A stretch of DNA of 64,000 bases, from positions 62,001 through 126,000 of the forward strand of contig JAACJK010000068.1 of NCBI GenBank assembly GCA_013368325.1, read 5' to 3'. A program made the translations under genes and the position numbers. Positions 12,101 through 24,155 of the stretch are shown here, one piece after another; position 1 is the first letter of the stretch; every line of letters starts with the position of its first letter. This DNA is from Ephemerocybe angulata (Eukaryota > Basidiomycota > Agaricomycetes > Agaricales > Psathyrellaceae). The notes under the pieces are model-generated. The model worked only from the letters and a program-made list of their open reading frames with translations, did no database searches and was not told the origin of the DNA.

Positions 12101-13577
12101 TTGCGATGGGCAACCTATTCGAATGGCGGATTCAAGGAAGGTGTATCTCTCACTGTTGTCGACGAGCTTGCTAGGTGGCAAAAGTATGCATATGGTACGT
12201 TCTATCTCTTGTTTTCTATCGCTCGTGGGTGTGGTTTGTCTAACGAGTATCGACCTTCTACTAGGGTGCAATGAGATTATCTTCAACCCTCTCATTCACT
12301 GGTGGCGTCGCGGACCGATCAGCGCACAGCTTCGAGGATTTGTGTGGTCGAAAGCTCCTTTGCATTACAAGATTGGAATGATGTCCTGTGAGTACAGTTT
12401 TGATTATACCTCTGATATGGGAATTTACTAATCTTGTATTGACAGATATGTTTTCGTACTGTAAGTCACCCTCCGGCCTGGAAGCTATTGCGCGGAACGT
12501 TGTCCCCATATTTGTCGAGGCTTCGACATCTTTTGACCCCGAACTTGCTACCTTAACGTGCCTCAAGTACTCCGGTCAAGGAGACCCAGGGGCAAGATTT
12601 GCCGCATGTCTATCGAGACATATTCGGCCACACTCACTCCACTTCCTTCCGTCTTTCTTCCATACAATCCCTCTCTATTGTTGATCCCTTCTATCCTCGA
12701 GGAAGTTTTGACTGATCGCTGATGTTACTTCCTCCTATTCACAGATGGAATTGCTGCCGCCGTCATGGGCTCTGTGCTCAACTACCTCCTGCTTGGACTT
12801 GCTCCTCAAATCGACAGATTCTACCTGCACAGCTTTGAAATCTTCCTGGCGTGCACGGTCGTGTTTCCTGGTATCGGCAACTTGGGGTATACCCTACTCG
12901 AGTACCGTCTTGGGCAGCGCAACTTCTTCAGCGCCTTGTTCGAGAATTTGAGATGGGTTCCTTTTTTGTGAGTGTTCTTTCTTGGTTACAATGAGGTCGA
13001 GACTGGTTGTGCTGATTTTGGGTGTTATCCGTAGCACGTTCTTTTTCGGTGGACTCTCGATTCACTTGTCGACGGCCCTTCTCGCACATCTATTCTCGTA
13101 TGACATGTGAGCTTGAGCCCATCTTCTCCGGTCGGCCCAGACCACTGATGTACATGGTACAGGACTTGGGGCTCAACGGGCAAAGAAGTCGAACGCTCTT
13201 CCTTCTGGATTGAAGGTCCGTTAATTAAGACTGTTATCCTCCGTCGACCATTGGCTGACATATCATTGGTGGTCGCCATCTTCTCCAGTCCCTAGGATAT
13301 GGAAGGGCTTCAAGCTGACTTTCATCATCTGCTTCCTCTGCATTGCGATGATGGTCATCTTCACTACACCCGCCATCCCATTCCAGTGGCAGATTCACGG
13401 CTGGGAGTGGGCATTGATTATCCCCCTGGCGCTCACCGTTGGCTGCCATATGCTTCTACCGGTGAGTGTTCGAACTTATCTTGGCTTGGGTGATAGCTAT
13501 CTGTTTCTGCGCGGCGATGCTTACAGAAGTCTTCTCAGATTGTGCTCAACCCTTGGTTGATGATCTTCTCCTATTAA
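9184..13577 (+). CDS. Polytopic family-2 glycosyltransferase
   Basis: Eighteen exons: 9184-9307, 9358-9565, 9782-9890, 9944-10397, 10457-10566, 10630-10679, 10723-10881, 10920-11147, 11233-11467, 11705-11774, 11847-12194, 12265-12387, 12446-12460, 12745-12967, 13035-13106, 13163-13215, 13289-13461 and 13539-13577. The product has 930 residues. A soluble N-terminus (about 1-280) precedes two membrane helices (about 285-352), then a GT-A domain, then a C-terminal helix bundle. GT2 residues are visible: IQLPVYKE, CDDG at about 431-434, the metal-binding DAD at about 552-554, SED at about 652-654 and an RW pair at about 692-693, in the place of the QxxRW motif of processive synthases. This resembles the chitin-synthase-like GT2 proteins of Dikarya, such as Zymoseptoria GT2, linked to hyphal growth. 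It is not a canonical chitin synthase. The product sugar is unknown. Confidence 0.88.
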
Positions 13578-14196
13578 GCGGCAGTCCATTTCTGCTGAGT
13601 GACGATGGGGACGGACTGCCGAGCGATTCGACACTTCTCTTCTCGGCCTCCTATTCCAACGGCCCACATTTTTACGCGGAATGGTGGCCAGCCTCCTGGA
13701 CACTGGCTCTATGTCTTCTCAACCTCGATCTCTTCTGGTACTTTTGGTGATGGACACACATTCTTTTATTATCCTCTACGCAGTGGGTTTCGAATCTAAG
13801 GGGTGTCGGACTCCTTTCCGGTCTTTACATTGGTTCTTCCACGGACACACTCTTTCCTTTTCTCTGTTGATACCTATGAACGTTGACCAGGCCAGCAATA
13901 TCTCACGCCTCGGTTCATCTCAGCTTATATCCATAGACTGTCTGTCTGATTTGTTCGACTGCGTCTTAACACCCAAATCTTTTTCTCTTTGGATTCGATA
14001 CATTGTTTGTTTTATGACCCCTTTATGCAGTTCTCGTAGTACTATCTCTTAACTTAACAAGGTTCAAGTACCAATCCTACATTGGCTATTAGTGTACAAT
14101 TCGTTACCACATCTAATCCACACTCGTTTATGTATCCAAGCAACTTCTCTTCAAGTATATCCCGCTACATAGAGCATCCGGTGCAACGTGACAGAC
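13578..14196. other. Shared 3' region of convergent GT2 and dehydrogenase genes
   Basis: A T-rich 0.6-kb stretch between two convergent stop codons. No coding pattern is seen. Confidence 0.4.
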
Positions 14197-15824
14197 TTAC
14201 AGGTGCGATCGCGCCTTTGTAGCATGGTGGATGCGGAGGACAACTTTGCCGAATTGCTCTCCTTTGTCGAGGACTGCAAAGCCAGCTTCGGCGGAGTCGA
14301 GCCCTTCGAAGACGTGTGAGACGATAGGGACGATTTTGTGCGTGGAGATGAACTCGGTCGCGTCTTCCAGGTCTTTCTGGGAGCCCATTGTCGAACCTAG
14401 TCGTAATCGAAAGGAATGAGAACCAATCCGAACTGTCTCGTCGGGTCGGGAAACGTACCAAGAACCTTGAGATTCTTGAGGACCTCGCGCATCGTCATTG
14501 TGATAGTTGGACTCGCCGTCCTAGCCAGGCAAGGTGAGTAAAATCCTCGAGTATTTGAATGTGCCCTGATAGCCCTGATACTCACATTCCATAGCACACG
14601 AGCCGCCCGCCTTCTCTCATGAACTTGCTGACCTGCCCGAAGATGGGCCCTCCGCCAGAGTCGATCACGGCGTCGAGCGCAGCACCCTTGCTTGTCTTCT
14701 GAATAAGGTCGTTGATCTGCTTCGGCCAGTCCTCTGCAGGGAAGGGAAGACAGAGTAAAAGTTAATAATTGGGCGTCGGAGAATGGATGCCCGAGATGAG
14801 CTATGTAAATCAGCGGGGTACGTTGCACCGCGCGGGAGAAGTTGAGCCTGACACGGGAGACGGAAGAAAGCATTATATGAACGTTATGATGCACTCTGTA
14901 AACTCACTGTCTTTATAGTTTGCTCCGCCCTTCGCTCCGAGTGCGATAGCCTTCTCGAGCTTCTCCTGCGTCCCGCTCGTGACGTAGACATGCGCGCCGA
15001 GGCCCAAGCAAAACTGGAGCGCGAAGAGCGCGACACCGCCGCCGATACCCGTAATGAGAACATGCTGCCCTGCTTTTACTTGCGCGTTGACGACTGCTGC
15101 TCTGCAGAGAGGAAGGTCACGTTGAATCCCATTAATAGGAGAAGATAGAGTGAGCGTTTACCTCCACGCGGTGACTCCGCCGAGCGGCAAGGCTGCGACC
15201 TGGACGTCGTCGAGGTGGTTCGGGGAGGGAATCAACAAATCCCGCTTGACGACGAGATAGTCTGCGAAAGTGCCGCCAGCAGGGGTCCCTCCCAGAACAC
15301 CGAGTCTATACCATGTGAGTCAAACAGGTTCCTTCCATGTAAAGTTGTCAGGTCAAACCTCGATTCAGGAGCATCAGGATTGCTCTTCCAACCTACGCTT
15401 GGGTTGAGAAACATTCTTGTGTTGAGCAGCGAGTCGTCTTGTTTTCCAGAGGCAACGACAAGCCCTAGAATAAAGTTAACCTGAGATTGTCTACCTCATA
15501 GCACCAGCGATCATACCAGCACCGTCTCCGCCGTATTCACTTCCAATAGTGATCGCTGGGTACAGGCCTTTCCTCACCCAAACCTGATCGGAACAAGCTC
15601 AATGGGTAAGATATCGTTGCAGCCCAAGCTCGTGTACTCACGTCCTTGTGGTTGAAGCCCACTGCGTTCACCTTGAGCAGCACTTCGTCAGGCTTCAGTG
15701 CGTGTATAGGCCTTTCAGTGATGACCGCGTCCATGGGGTATTTCTCCCTGTTCGTGCTCTTCTCTGTCGCCTTCTGGACCGTCAGGGCCCTCGAGACCTT
15801 GGGTAGGGGTATTCTAGTGCTCAT
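14197..15824 (-). CDS. Quinone oxidoreductase-like MDR dehydrogenase, copy 1
   Basis: Eight exons: 15642-15824, 15517-15583, 15359-15464, 15162-15305, 14908-15101, 14586-14733, 14459-14520 and 14197-14396, giving 367 residues. It is a medium-chain dehydrogenase/reductase. An N-terminal GroES-like half (VLLKVNAVGFNHKDVWVRKG) is followed by a Rossmann half with the nucleotide-binding loop LITGIGGGVALFALQF and a VIDSGGGPIF strand. The cysteine cluster of the structural zinc site of classical alcohol dehydrogenases is absent, so a zinc-independent NAD(P)H quinone or enoyl reductase role is more likely. Substrate unknown. The start was set by alignment with the neighbouring paralogue (MSTR.PLPKVSRA against MSTSTDLPKVSRA). 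The frame is open further upstream. An alternative end exists because TGTAAGT at the stop also looks like a donor site. Confidence 0.87.
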
Positions 15825-16130
15825 GGGATGGGATCTTCGAATACTGGGTATACGGTGGTGGTGGTATGGTACAAGTAAGCCTCTGGTCCGGCTATAGGTT
15901 TGCATTGTACCCGGAGGAAGCAGTAGATAGGGGCCTTTCCGGAACAACGCGTGCTTACACACAGCATGATGTCACCTAATTTGGGCGACCGGCGTCTATG
16001 ACGGTGCGCGCTTAACTCAGTCTTCATTTCGATGGTAACACAAGAGTTGGAAATACAGCCGTGGACCTGTACATCCGTACATCCAGAGAGGTGCGCACAC
16101 TCGAGAATATGGGATGCATAGACGCTGGCC

Positions 16131-17585
16131 TCAGGCCGCTGCGTTAGGATTGCTTTCTCCAAGCCTGATGATGACTTTCCCAAACTGGTCCCTGCTATCG
16201 AGGAGAGTAAATCCCTCTTCAGCAGACTCCAAACCCTCGAGCACATGGGAGATGATGGGAACTATTCGGTGTTTGTTGATGAAGTCTGTCGCGTCCTCGA
16301 GATCCTTCTGCGAGCCCAAGGTCGAGCCCAGGAACTTGAAGTTCTTCAAGACCTCGCTCATGGTGATCGGAATCTCCTGGTAGGCGGTCCTGTAGATGCG
16401 CTTAGATAGCTATCTGTAGAGAGAATATTCCCAACTCACATCCCGTAGCAGACAAATCGACCGCTGTACTTGAGGTAAGGCCTGACTTGACTGAGGATAG
16501 GTCCTCCTCCTGAATCGATCACAGCGTCAAGCTCAGAACCCTCCTTCTCCTTTTTAAGAAGTTCTCCAAGAAGCTCCGGCCATTTATCTGAGATAAGAAG
16601 CGATGAATAAGTTAAGTCGACCATGTGATTGCAACATACCGTCTTTATAGTTGAACCCTCCCTTTGCACCGAGCTCAATAGCCTTGTCTATCTTCTCCTG
16701 CTTCCCACTCGTTACATACACGTTTGCGCCAGTAGCAAGGCAGAACTGCATGGCAAGAAGGGCAACTCCACCTCCGATTCCAGTGATGAGGATATTTTGG
16801 CCGGGTTTGACCTTGGCATTGATTATCGCCGCTCTACAGTGCGTCGTCAGTATCGCGTCGGGTAGTACATGATAAACAAGTGGCTCACCTCCAAGCAGTG
16901 ACGCCGCCAAGCGGCCAAGCAGCGACATGAACATCGTCCAGATGCTCGGGGGACGGAATTAGCAGATCACGGTCAACAGCAACGTATTCGATGAACGTCC
17001 CGCCCATCTTCGTTCCGCCGAAGGCGTCGAGCCTACATAGCCCCACCATATCAGACTAAATGCCAGCCCTCAGGCATTGCTGTATGAACGAGAGCGACCT
17101 ACGGTTTCTCAGGAACGTCAGGATGGCTCTTCCACCCGACGCCGGCGCTCAAGAAAACCCGCTTGTTGAGGAGCGGATCGTCCGGTGTTGCGGAGGCGAT
17201 GACTACGCCTGAAGCGGGTTAATTAGCTGACTTATGAACGAGGGTCCCGGAAGGACTTAGTAGCGTACCTGCACCATCGCCTCCATATGGCGACCCAACG
17301 ACGATTCCGGGGTACAATCCCTTCCTGATCCACACCTGTAAATTACCAGATAGCTCAATCAGCTCTGGCTGTCACTGTATCTAAAAAGCGATGCGTACAT
17401 ACATCCTTGTGGTTGAACCCAGCTGCGTTGATCTTGAGGAGCACTTGGCCAGGCTTCAGCTCGGGGATGGCGCTTTCCACCAAGGCGGCGTCATAGGGGT
17501 ATCGCTCGCGCTTGGGGCTCGAGTCTGTCGCCTCCGCAACAACGACAGCTCTGGAGACCTTCGGGAGATCAGTGGAAGTGGACAT
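16131..17585 (-). CDS. Quinone oxidoreductase-like MDR dehydrogenase, copy 2
   Basis: Seven exons: 17403-17585, 17269-17335, 17103-17208, 16889-17032, 16640-16833, 16440-16587 and 16131-16389, giving 366 residues. The first six exons match those of the downstream copy exactly in length (183, 67, 106, 144, 194 and 148 nt), so the two arose by tandem duplication. Conserved pieces are INAAGFNHKD, GGDGAG, LITGIGGGVALLAMQF and VIDSGGGPIL. No zinc-site cysteine cluster is present. The last exon is uninterrupted here but split by one intron in copy 1. The N-terminal part (KRERYPYDAALVESAI) and C-terminal tail differ enough from copy 1 that separate substrates are possible. 306 bp separate the two genes. 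Confidence 0.87.
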
Positions 17586-19189
17586 GTTAATGAAGTTCAG
17601 GATGTGGTGCGACGAGTATTACTATCAGTACGCCTGAAGGAGAGCGCCTTTATAGCATCTCCTCACCTCAATACCCTCCCTCCCGAACGGAAATTGAAGA
17701 CAATCTACTCTTACAAATCTAACCTCTGATTTAATCCCCCAGCCCGCTTATCCTCCCCCTATGACATAAAATTGCACCCCAAACTCCACCCCAAGCGCCC
17801 TTTTCCAGCCCTTTCACCCTTCAACCCTAAGCGCTCAACTTCCAAATCCGTCCTCCCCCGAGTCCGAAATGCCCATCGTGTGGGCGCAGCTTACACATCC
17901 CACTCCCCACCTCAAATTTGCTGGGATTCGAGTCATCCGAAGCCAAGCCCTGACATCTCGGCGCTCATTGAATGATATAGACGTAGGCGCCCAGGCTTTG
18001 CGTGAGCCTGGCGCCAAACTGGTGGCGCGCTACTTACACATGCTACGCACGCGTCGTTTGATGGAAGCATGATATGTAATGAAGTAATTAGTAGGAACGC
18101 GTTGCGTATCATGGGATCGCGTTCACCGCGGCGAGAGCGCCCTCTTCAGAGTGTCACACGAAAAGTTGATTTTAGCCCAGGCAGTAATTAATACCTGCTC
18201 CCTCTGGGACTCCGCGTCGCTCAGCGTGAGTTGAATTTCTAACTGGAACCTACTCACCGAGCCCCGGCTATTAATCCGCAGGTCTCCTAAATCTCGGAAC
18301 CTACATGACCGCGCTTTAGAGATTCTGGATGAACGTCAACCAATTTCCATCCTTCTTTCATCCTCAAGGCGAAAAAGTCGTCAAAGCCGCGTGCGAATCA
18401 GTGATGCATTCACCGGCGCTTTGGCGCTTCGGCGCGCGAGGCGCCAGGCACAGCGCGCCGCTGAGGAAGCCCGAGAAATCGATCGAGGTCCTGTGCTTCT
18501 TGGACACGCTTTTATCAGGGTGGGTTCCTTGTCCTGCCCGCCCTTCTGCGAACACCACCCACCTTCTTCACTTCAAGTTCGACCGAACTCTACGGCGATT
18601 AAAACCACGGGGCGAATATTGAATCCTCGGTAAAGTGCGTGCCTCCGTGCTCACAATTTCCTCTTCTGCGATGAAGGGTTTGGGGCTGTATCACCGAGGA
18701 AAAGATGCACGCGTCTGGGGTGGGTGTAGGAGAAACGTTCGGTGCAATGAGATACGCTCCGACCCTTGGGGCGTCGTGAGGAGAACGTGAACAAGGAACT
18801 CGGTAAGCACATGCTTCATCCGATTTCCTTCGGTTTGCCTGGGCCAGCTGGAACACCCGGCAGAGACACCGCCCTGGAGCGGGCTTGGCTGGCCATGCGA
18901 AGGCGCTGGTGGAGAGGTGGGCGTGGTGGGCCACAAAAATCGGTGAGAGAGAGGTATAACGAAGCGATACCCTCTCAGGAAGATGAAGAGACGAAGCGAG
19001 CGAAAAGGCGGGATGTTTGGTTGAAACTCCTCGACCAAACATCGGCGGGTGCCGTCGCCTGGGCCTACCGCTATCTCCCATCCTCGGCATTCACGCAAAT
19101 TTACAACTGTCGCCCCGGTTTTACGATTATATGGTATGTATGCACTGTGTCCTGGTGGCTAGGTTATGGAGGATATCACGACTGGGAAA
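17586..19189. other. Intergenic region
   Basis: 1.6 kb between the dehydrogenase pair and ornithine carbamoyltransferase. Open frames on both strands around 18.4-19.1 kb overlap one another and show no family resemblance. Apart from the copy 2 promoter region near 17.6 kb, I see nothing definite. Confidence 0.4.
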
Positions 19190-20514
19190 CTAGTTTGAGT
19201 CCTTCTCAGCGGATTTCTGGGGCTTCGTGTAGCTCTCATGGGTCCATCGTCCGAAGAGGTTGCTGTAAAGAGTGAGGGTTAGATGAGGGACAAAGTTGAA
19301 GAACAGAGCGTGACATACTCGAAGAGGGCCATGATAGTCCACTTTCGGTTATCAGCCTCGGGGAAGACGAGGGAGCGAGGACCATAGAACACCTGGAAAG
19401 ATGAGAACAGAACAAGGAAAAAAGGAAGCAGTTAGCACCGTCAACCTTCCACGAAAGTTTTCAAGCAACCGCAACTGACCTCGTCATCGACCTCATGAGG
19501 CTTCCTGGGCAAGCAATGCATGAACTTCCAGTTCGGGTTCGCCCCTCCAAGCCTGCACATCTCCTCCGTAACCTGATACCCCTCAAACGCCTTCAACCTC
19601 TCCGCCTTCTCCGCCTCCTGCCCCATCGAAATCCACGTATCAGTAACAACCACATCCGCGCCCTTCACCGCCTCCTTGGGGTCCTCGCCCCACCAAATGT
19701 CCTTATCACACCCGAGCTCCTCGACGCGCCTCCACACCTCCGCGGGCGCGCGGTACTGCGGCGGGCTGGCGACGCGCAGCTTGTGCCCGAGTCGCGGGTA
19801 GGTGACGAGCATGTCATGCAGGACGTTCGCGGCGTCGCCGACGTAGGCGACGGTCAGCGGCCGCAGCTCTTGGAAGACGGGCGTGCCGGCGATGCCGTCG
19901 GGCGGCGGCGCGACGCCGTTCTCTTCGAAGAGGTAGGCGTGCTCGTGCAGCGTCAGGAGGTCGGCCAGGATTTGGGTTGGGTGCCATAAGGAGGAGAGCG
20001 CGTTGAGCACGGGGACGGGGGAGTGGCGCGCGAGTTCCTGCGGGTGGGTGGTTAGCGCCCGTCACTAGTTTGTGGGGTTGGGGTACACGTAGGGGGGAGT
20101 TTGGGTGCGTACCTCGATTTCCTCGTGTTCGCCGACGCGGGCGAAGATTCCTTGGCACATTCCGCCGATAACGCGCGCGGTGTCGCGCGGCGACTCGTTG
20201 ACGCCGAGCTGGATGTCGTCCCTTCCGAGGAACAGCGCGCGGCCTCCGAGCAAAGTTGCGCTCGTCTCCGCGGCCAAGCGGGTTCGGGTGCTGCGTTTTG
20301 AGAAGAGGAGTGCGATGGTCTTGTTGAACAGAGACTGGGAGGGCAGCTTCAGCTTGGAAGCGTGCTTTTTGGCCAGGGCTCCGTGGGGTAGAAGCCAGGG
20401 TTCTGAAAACTTTTTGAGCCTGTTGGAGTGGCGGAGGGTGGCCTGAATTTGCGGGACCGTGAGGTCGGCCAGGGTCATGAGATGAGGCACGGCCTTGTGG
20501 ACTTTAGACGCCAT
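19190..20514 (-). CDS. ARG3: Ornithine carbamoyltransferase
   Basis: Four exons: 20113-20514, 19480-20037, 19319-19392 and 19190-19262, giving 368 residues, longer than most bacterial enzymes. It makes citrulline from ornithine and carbamoyl phosphate in arginine synthesis. All signature sites are intact: STRTR at about 75-79 (carbamoyl phosphate binding), HPTQ at about 153-156, [10 protein letters not shown] (ornithine-side SMG loop) and HCLPR at about 308-312 with the catalytic-type cysteine. Inserts such as [14 protein letters not shown] are common in fungal members. The start is the only in-frame ATG before the conserved region. The frame extends upstream only with TTG. The N-terminus ([12 protein letters not shown]) is a weak presequence, so mitochondrial location is likely from the family but not obvious here. 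Confidence 0.93.
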
Positions 20515-23500
20515 GGTGGAGGTAGAGGTCAAGTTCACCAGTGACTCAACGGATGCTTGACTCAATGAAAGTGGTTGTATTTGTTTTCAAAGCCGTCGCC
20601 TTGGATGTGATGCGCCCCCCCGCCCTGGGATGGCGGGCCTGGCGGGAGCGTCAGACACCTAACCCCAATCACCAACAGTTTACTCAACAATCGTCTCTTC
20701 CTGGCTACCATCTACAGTCGCGACGACAAGTGTCACAGTCGACAACGTACATGCGGTATGCGAATTTCAGCTGACCAAGGCTTCATATACAAGGAGTTCT
20801 TGCAAGAACGTACATGTAGGACGAGTTTGTGATCCATCCATGGAGATTTCGAGATTCGAGATCCAATCGAGAACCCTCAAATCAACTCTCGACGGTCGGG
20901 GTTTTCACCACCGCCCGAGGCCTCGAACATACCGTGAAGAGCAAACGCCAACGACTCACATTGTGGCAACCGAACAACTGCATCGTGAATCATTCAGAAG
21001 ACGCGTTTTCAAGAGACATCTGCGAAGCGTGGAGGTCGGAGTCCGAGTTAGACAAGCGGTCTAGACGTACAACGACAGGAAAGGCCAACTAGATGTGAAG
21101 AGGAGCTGAATAGAGAATACATGGGGAAGGGGAAGCTAGCGGGGTCCGGTCATCTGTCAACCCAACTCGAGGAAGAAAGCATTGGGCGTGTGCGTGTCTG
21201 GTGAGTGAACTCGCAAAGCACCTGGGCTCTCGATGATGAGACACCTCCGTTCTAAGAACAGTGTCGCGTACGGGTAGCTTCATCCATACCCGCTGCCCAG
21301 GCCCACGGCGGTGTGGCACAGCGTGCAGACGTGAAGGGATATCGCCTTGACCGGCTGAGAAATGGTTCGAGGAGTGTTCCCAAACAGATCGATCCAGGAG
21401 AATGGGAACTTTGCAACGCCATGTTCCAGGATTTCGGACGCTTACAAGCCTGCTGTGAAATATGAAGAACACGGGCGAGGCAATGTGAAAGAAGGCAATG
21501 AGCGTGTCTGGTGAGTGAACTCGCAAAGTGGGTTCGAGGAGTGTTCCCAAACCGATCGATCCAGGAGGATGGGAAATTTGCAACACCGTGTTCCAGGACC
21601 TCGGACGCTTACAAGCCTGTTGCGAAAGATGAAGAACACGGGCGAGGCAGTGTTCATCAAGGCAGTCTCTGAACTCCAAGAGCCGAGAATAGGATTCACA
21701 AGAGTGTGAGTTTCAGTAAGCCGCTACCTCTTCAAGGACTTAATGACACTCAGCTCCATACGCCATCTGCACAGATTAGACGATTAGTCTGCGAAGTCTG
21801 AGCGAACATGATCTCCCCAGGGGACGCGTCACATCTTCGAGCTGGAAAGAGGCTAATCTTTCGCTTGTTTCATAAGGCCGTGCCAAACCTGGAGCAATCG
21901 CCTGCTGCCATAACCATTCCAGACGTTTCAGTATCGGCCGTGTGCAAAAGCGGCTGAAGCACTCGGATCCAAGGTTCCAAAAGCATAGAGGAACTCTTTG
22001 ACGTTGAAGTGGCCCGAGTGGCCGACAGGGTGCCAGGAGATCATCCACTTCTGGGCCTAGTCTTGCAGATCGACCCCTCAGCTGACAAGGGGAGGTGAAG
22101 CTTGAGAACACGGGCGCCCAGCGATAGTGCACGCTCAACATTCCTTGAACGAGTAAAAATGTACCGAGGAATCCTTTCATCGACGGACTGTGTATGCTAA
22201 TGGCATCGCTCACAGGTTCCCCGAGACATCTGGCGCCAGAAAAAGTGCGGTGAACCAGCCTGCCCCGTCATAACCACAAGGAGAACGGGGTCCGGCGTAG
22301 CATGGTTTTTTCCCCCAAGTTCTGTTCTAAATTCGTTCTGAACTTGAAGCCAAGCCCGCCGATTCCCCCCTCCCGAGCCTCCCGTTCAGCAACAGATCGA
22401 GGCTACTCGGCGAAGTAACGTCATCCTGCTCTTCAAGTACTCTCGCCTAGTATGCGCCTCTGAACAGAGACAGCAAATAGACAGCCTTTCTTGCTGTGTT
22501 CGTCATCGGGCAGTCGTCGTACCAATCGAATCAAGGGTAGCCTTCCCTGGATTGTCGTTACCCTGCATGGGTGCCTGAGATGTCTTTTAAGGCAACCAAT
22601 TGCTATACACGACGCAGCTCTGCGTTGCCGCGGCCATTCCAAAGCTGGCGAATGACCAAGATGGAAAGACGGGTCCATATCATCCGATGTCCGGCGACCG
22701 AGATCTGCACGGTCGCAATTCCCTTGTTAGACTCCAGGGCGAAGGATCGAGCAAAGCGCTGGCCAGAGATGCGGCGGCGAGGAGACGAGTCGAGAGCACT
22801 GGGCGTTTCCTCTGGTCGGCGTCGCTGGTGGTTTTTCTCAAGCCAGAGGCAGAGGCTCCCGAACTTTGACCGTCGCCGTCGAGGATGGGGGAGAAGTGAT
22901 TTTGGCCAATGAGGAGCCTCCAGGGTTGGGTGAGGAGGCTATTTCGGTGACGACCAATGGAAAAATTCGGGGGTTCCTTGATATCTGCCTGTAGGCAGGC
23001 AATCTTGCCGTCTTGCCCGTCTCGAGCCCCGTGCTGCGTGGTCGATGGAAGCCAAGAACAGGCAGGAGTCGTTTTGGGGTCCTTTCATATTCACGGAAAG
23101 TCAGCGCACCCTCGAGTTTCAAACCCTTCGGCGCGTTACTCGCTTCCCTGCAATTTTAAAAATGTGAAGGACGGGCGAAGAACGGAGGTTGGGCTTTGTG
23201 GAAGGACGACTCCACAGACCTGGACCGCCTTCCTGCTCACGGGACGCTGCTGAGCATTTCGCACTGGCGCCCTTCTCCCGTACCTCCACTGCCTTTTGTC
23301 TGGGTTCTGGACTGACCGCTTCTCCATGTCGCTGGCGGGCTTGGGGAATGCGTTGGTGATTTGGAGAGAGGGACCGGTCATCCTGATGAATCTGCTCAAC
23401 ATGGGTAAACCTTATGTGTTGGTGAGAATATCCGGGATGCCGCCGACAGGATCGTGGCTCGTGAGTCGTGTTGCATACCTGATTTTACTCCAGCTCCAAC

Positions 23501-24155
23501 AGGTTGGTGGTGACTTACTTTCAACCCTCATTTAGCACAATCCACTGGCAAGCGGTGCCCCATTAGAGCGACGGCGACGGAGCCTGAGGATCTACCTACA
23601 TTTGGCCTGCAATACACCGTGCCCAACGGTATTCGCCAATAAGCTTTTCTTTCATCGTTCAAAAGGGAGCAAGTAAATCTCCTTACTCGCCCAACCTTCC
23701 GCCATACCCGGTTCATCTCAACCCACTGGCGACCTCTCATGACGCTGCGCCTTTCCTCTGCCTGTCTCGGCAAGCAGCGCAGTACGTCCAAACCCTGCTT
23801 CTATCCTCCCCCAAACTCTATTTCCGTTGGTCCCAAATTCTACCTGCCTGCCCTCGCCTCATTCACATTTCAACGAACGTGAGGTGGTGTGTGGTATGCA
23901 AGGAGGACAGACATGAGCACGCTTCAATGGCCGACCGCGGTCCAGGTGTGTCCATCGAATTACCGAAGACGGCTGCCTCCTTCCCTCTACTTCAGTGGCT
24001 TGGTCCGCTCCTACGGCAGCCGCTCCGCCTTTAAAGGCTGCGTACCTTGGCCGGTGTGGCTTATCGTGCAGCCTCAGCCAGCCGGGTGGGCCTCCTTCTA
24101 CTTACTCTCCTTTTTCTTGAGCGCCATGTTGTGCCCTTCCCTCCCGCTCGTTACA
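20515..24155. other. Gene-poor region with duplicated segments
   Basis: 3.6 kb without a gene I can support. It contains the duplicated segment at 21192-21649, listed separately. Small frames around 21776-22213 and 22571-23402 overlap on both strands and look non-coding. No terminal inverted repeats or transposase-like protein are seen. Confidence 0.4.
21192..21649. repeat. Duplicated non-coding segment (27-bp and 119-bp units)
   Basis: A 27-bp unit at 21192-21218 recurs at 21502-21528. A 119-bp unit at 21364-21482 recurs at 21531-21649 at roughly 90% identity. The second 27-bp and 119-bp units are nearly adjacent, while the first pair is separated by about 145 bp. This looks like a local duplication with later insertion or deletion. 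No coding sense was found. Confidence 0.85.

Noticed and set aside
13780..13800. GGTTTCGAATCT resembling a tRNA T-loop
   Set aside because: No matching acceptor stem or anticodon arm could be drawn around it. The same kind of string in VPS11 (49139-49160) is coding.
16621..16872. Plus-strand frames inside MDR copy 2
   Set aside because: They are antisense shadows of conserved MDR exons on the minus strand.
18599..19275. Overlapping frames of 130-170 codons before the OTC gene
   Set aside because: Both strands are open at once in a GC-rich stretch. The plus frame runs into OTC's last exon and none resembles a protein family.
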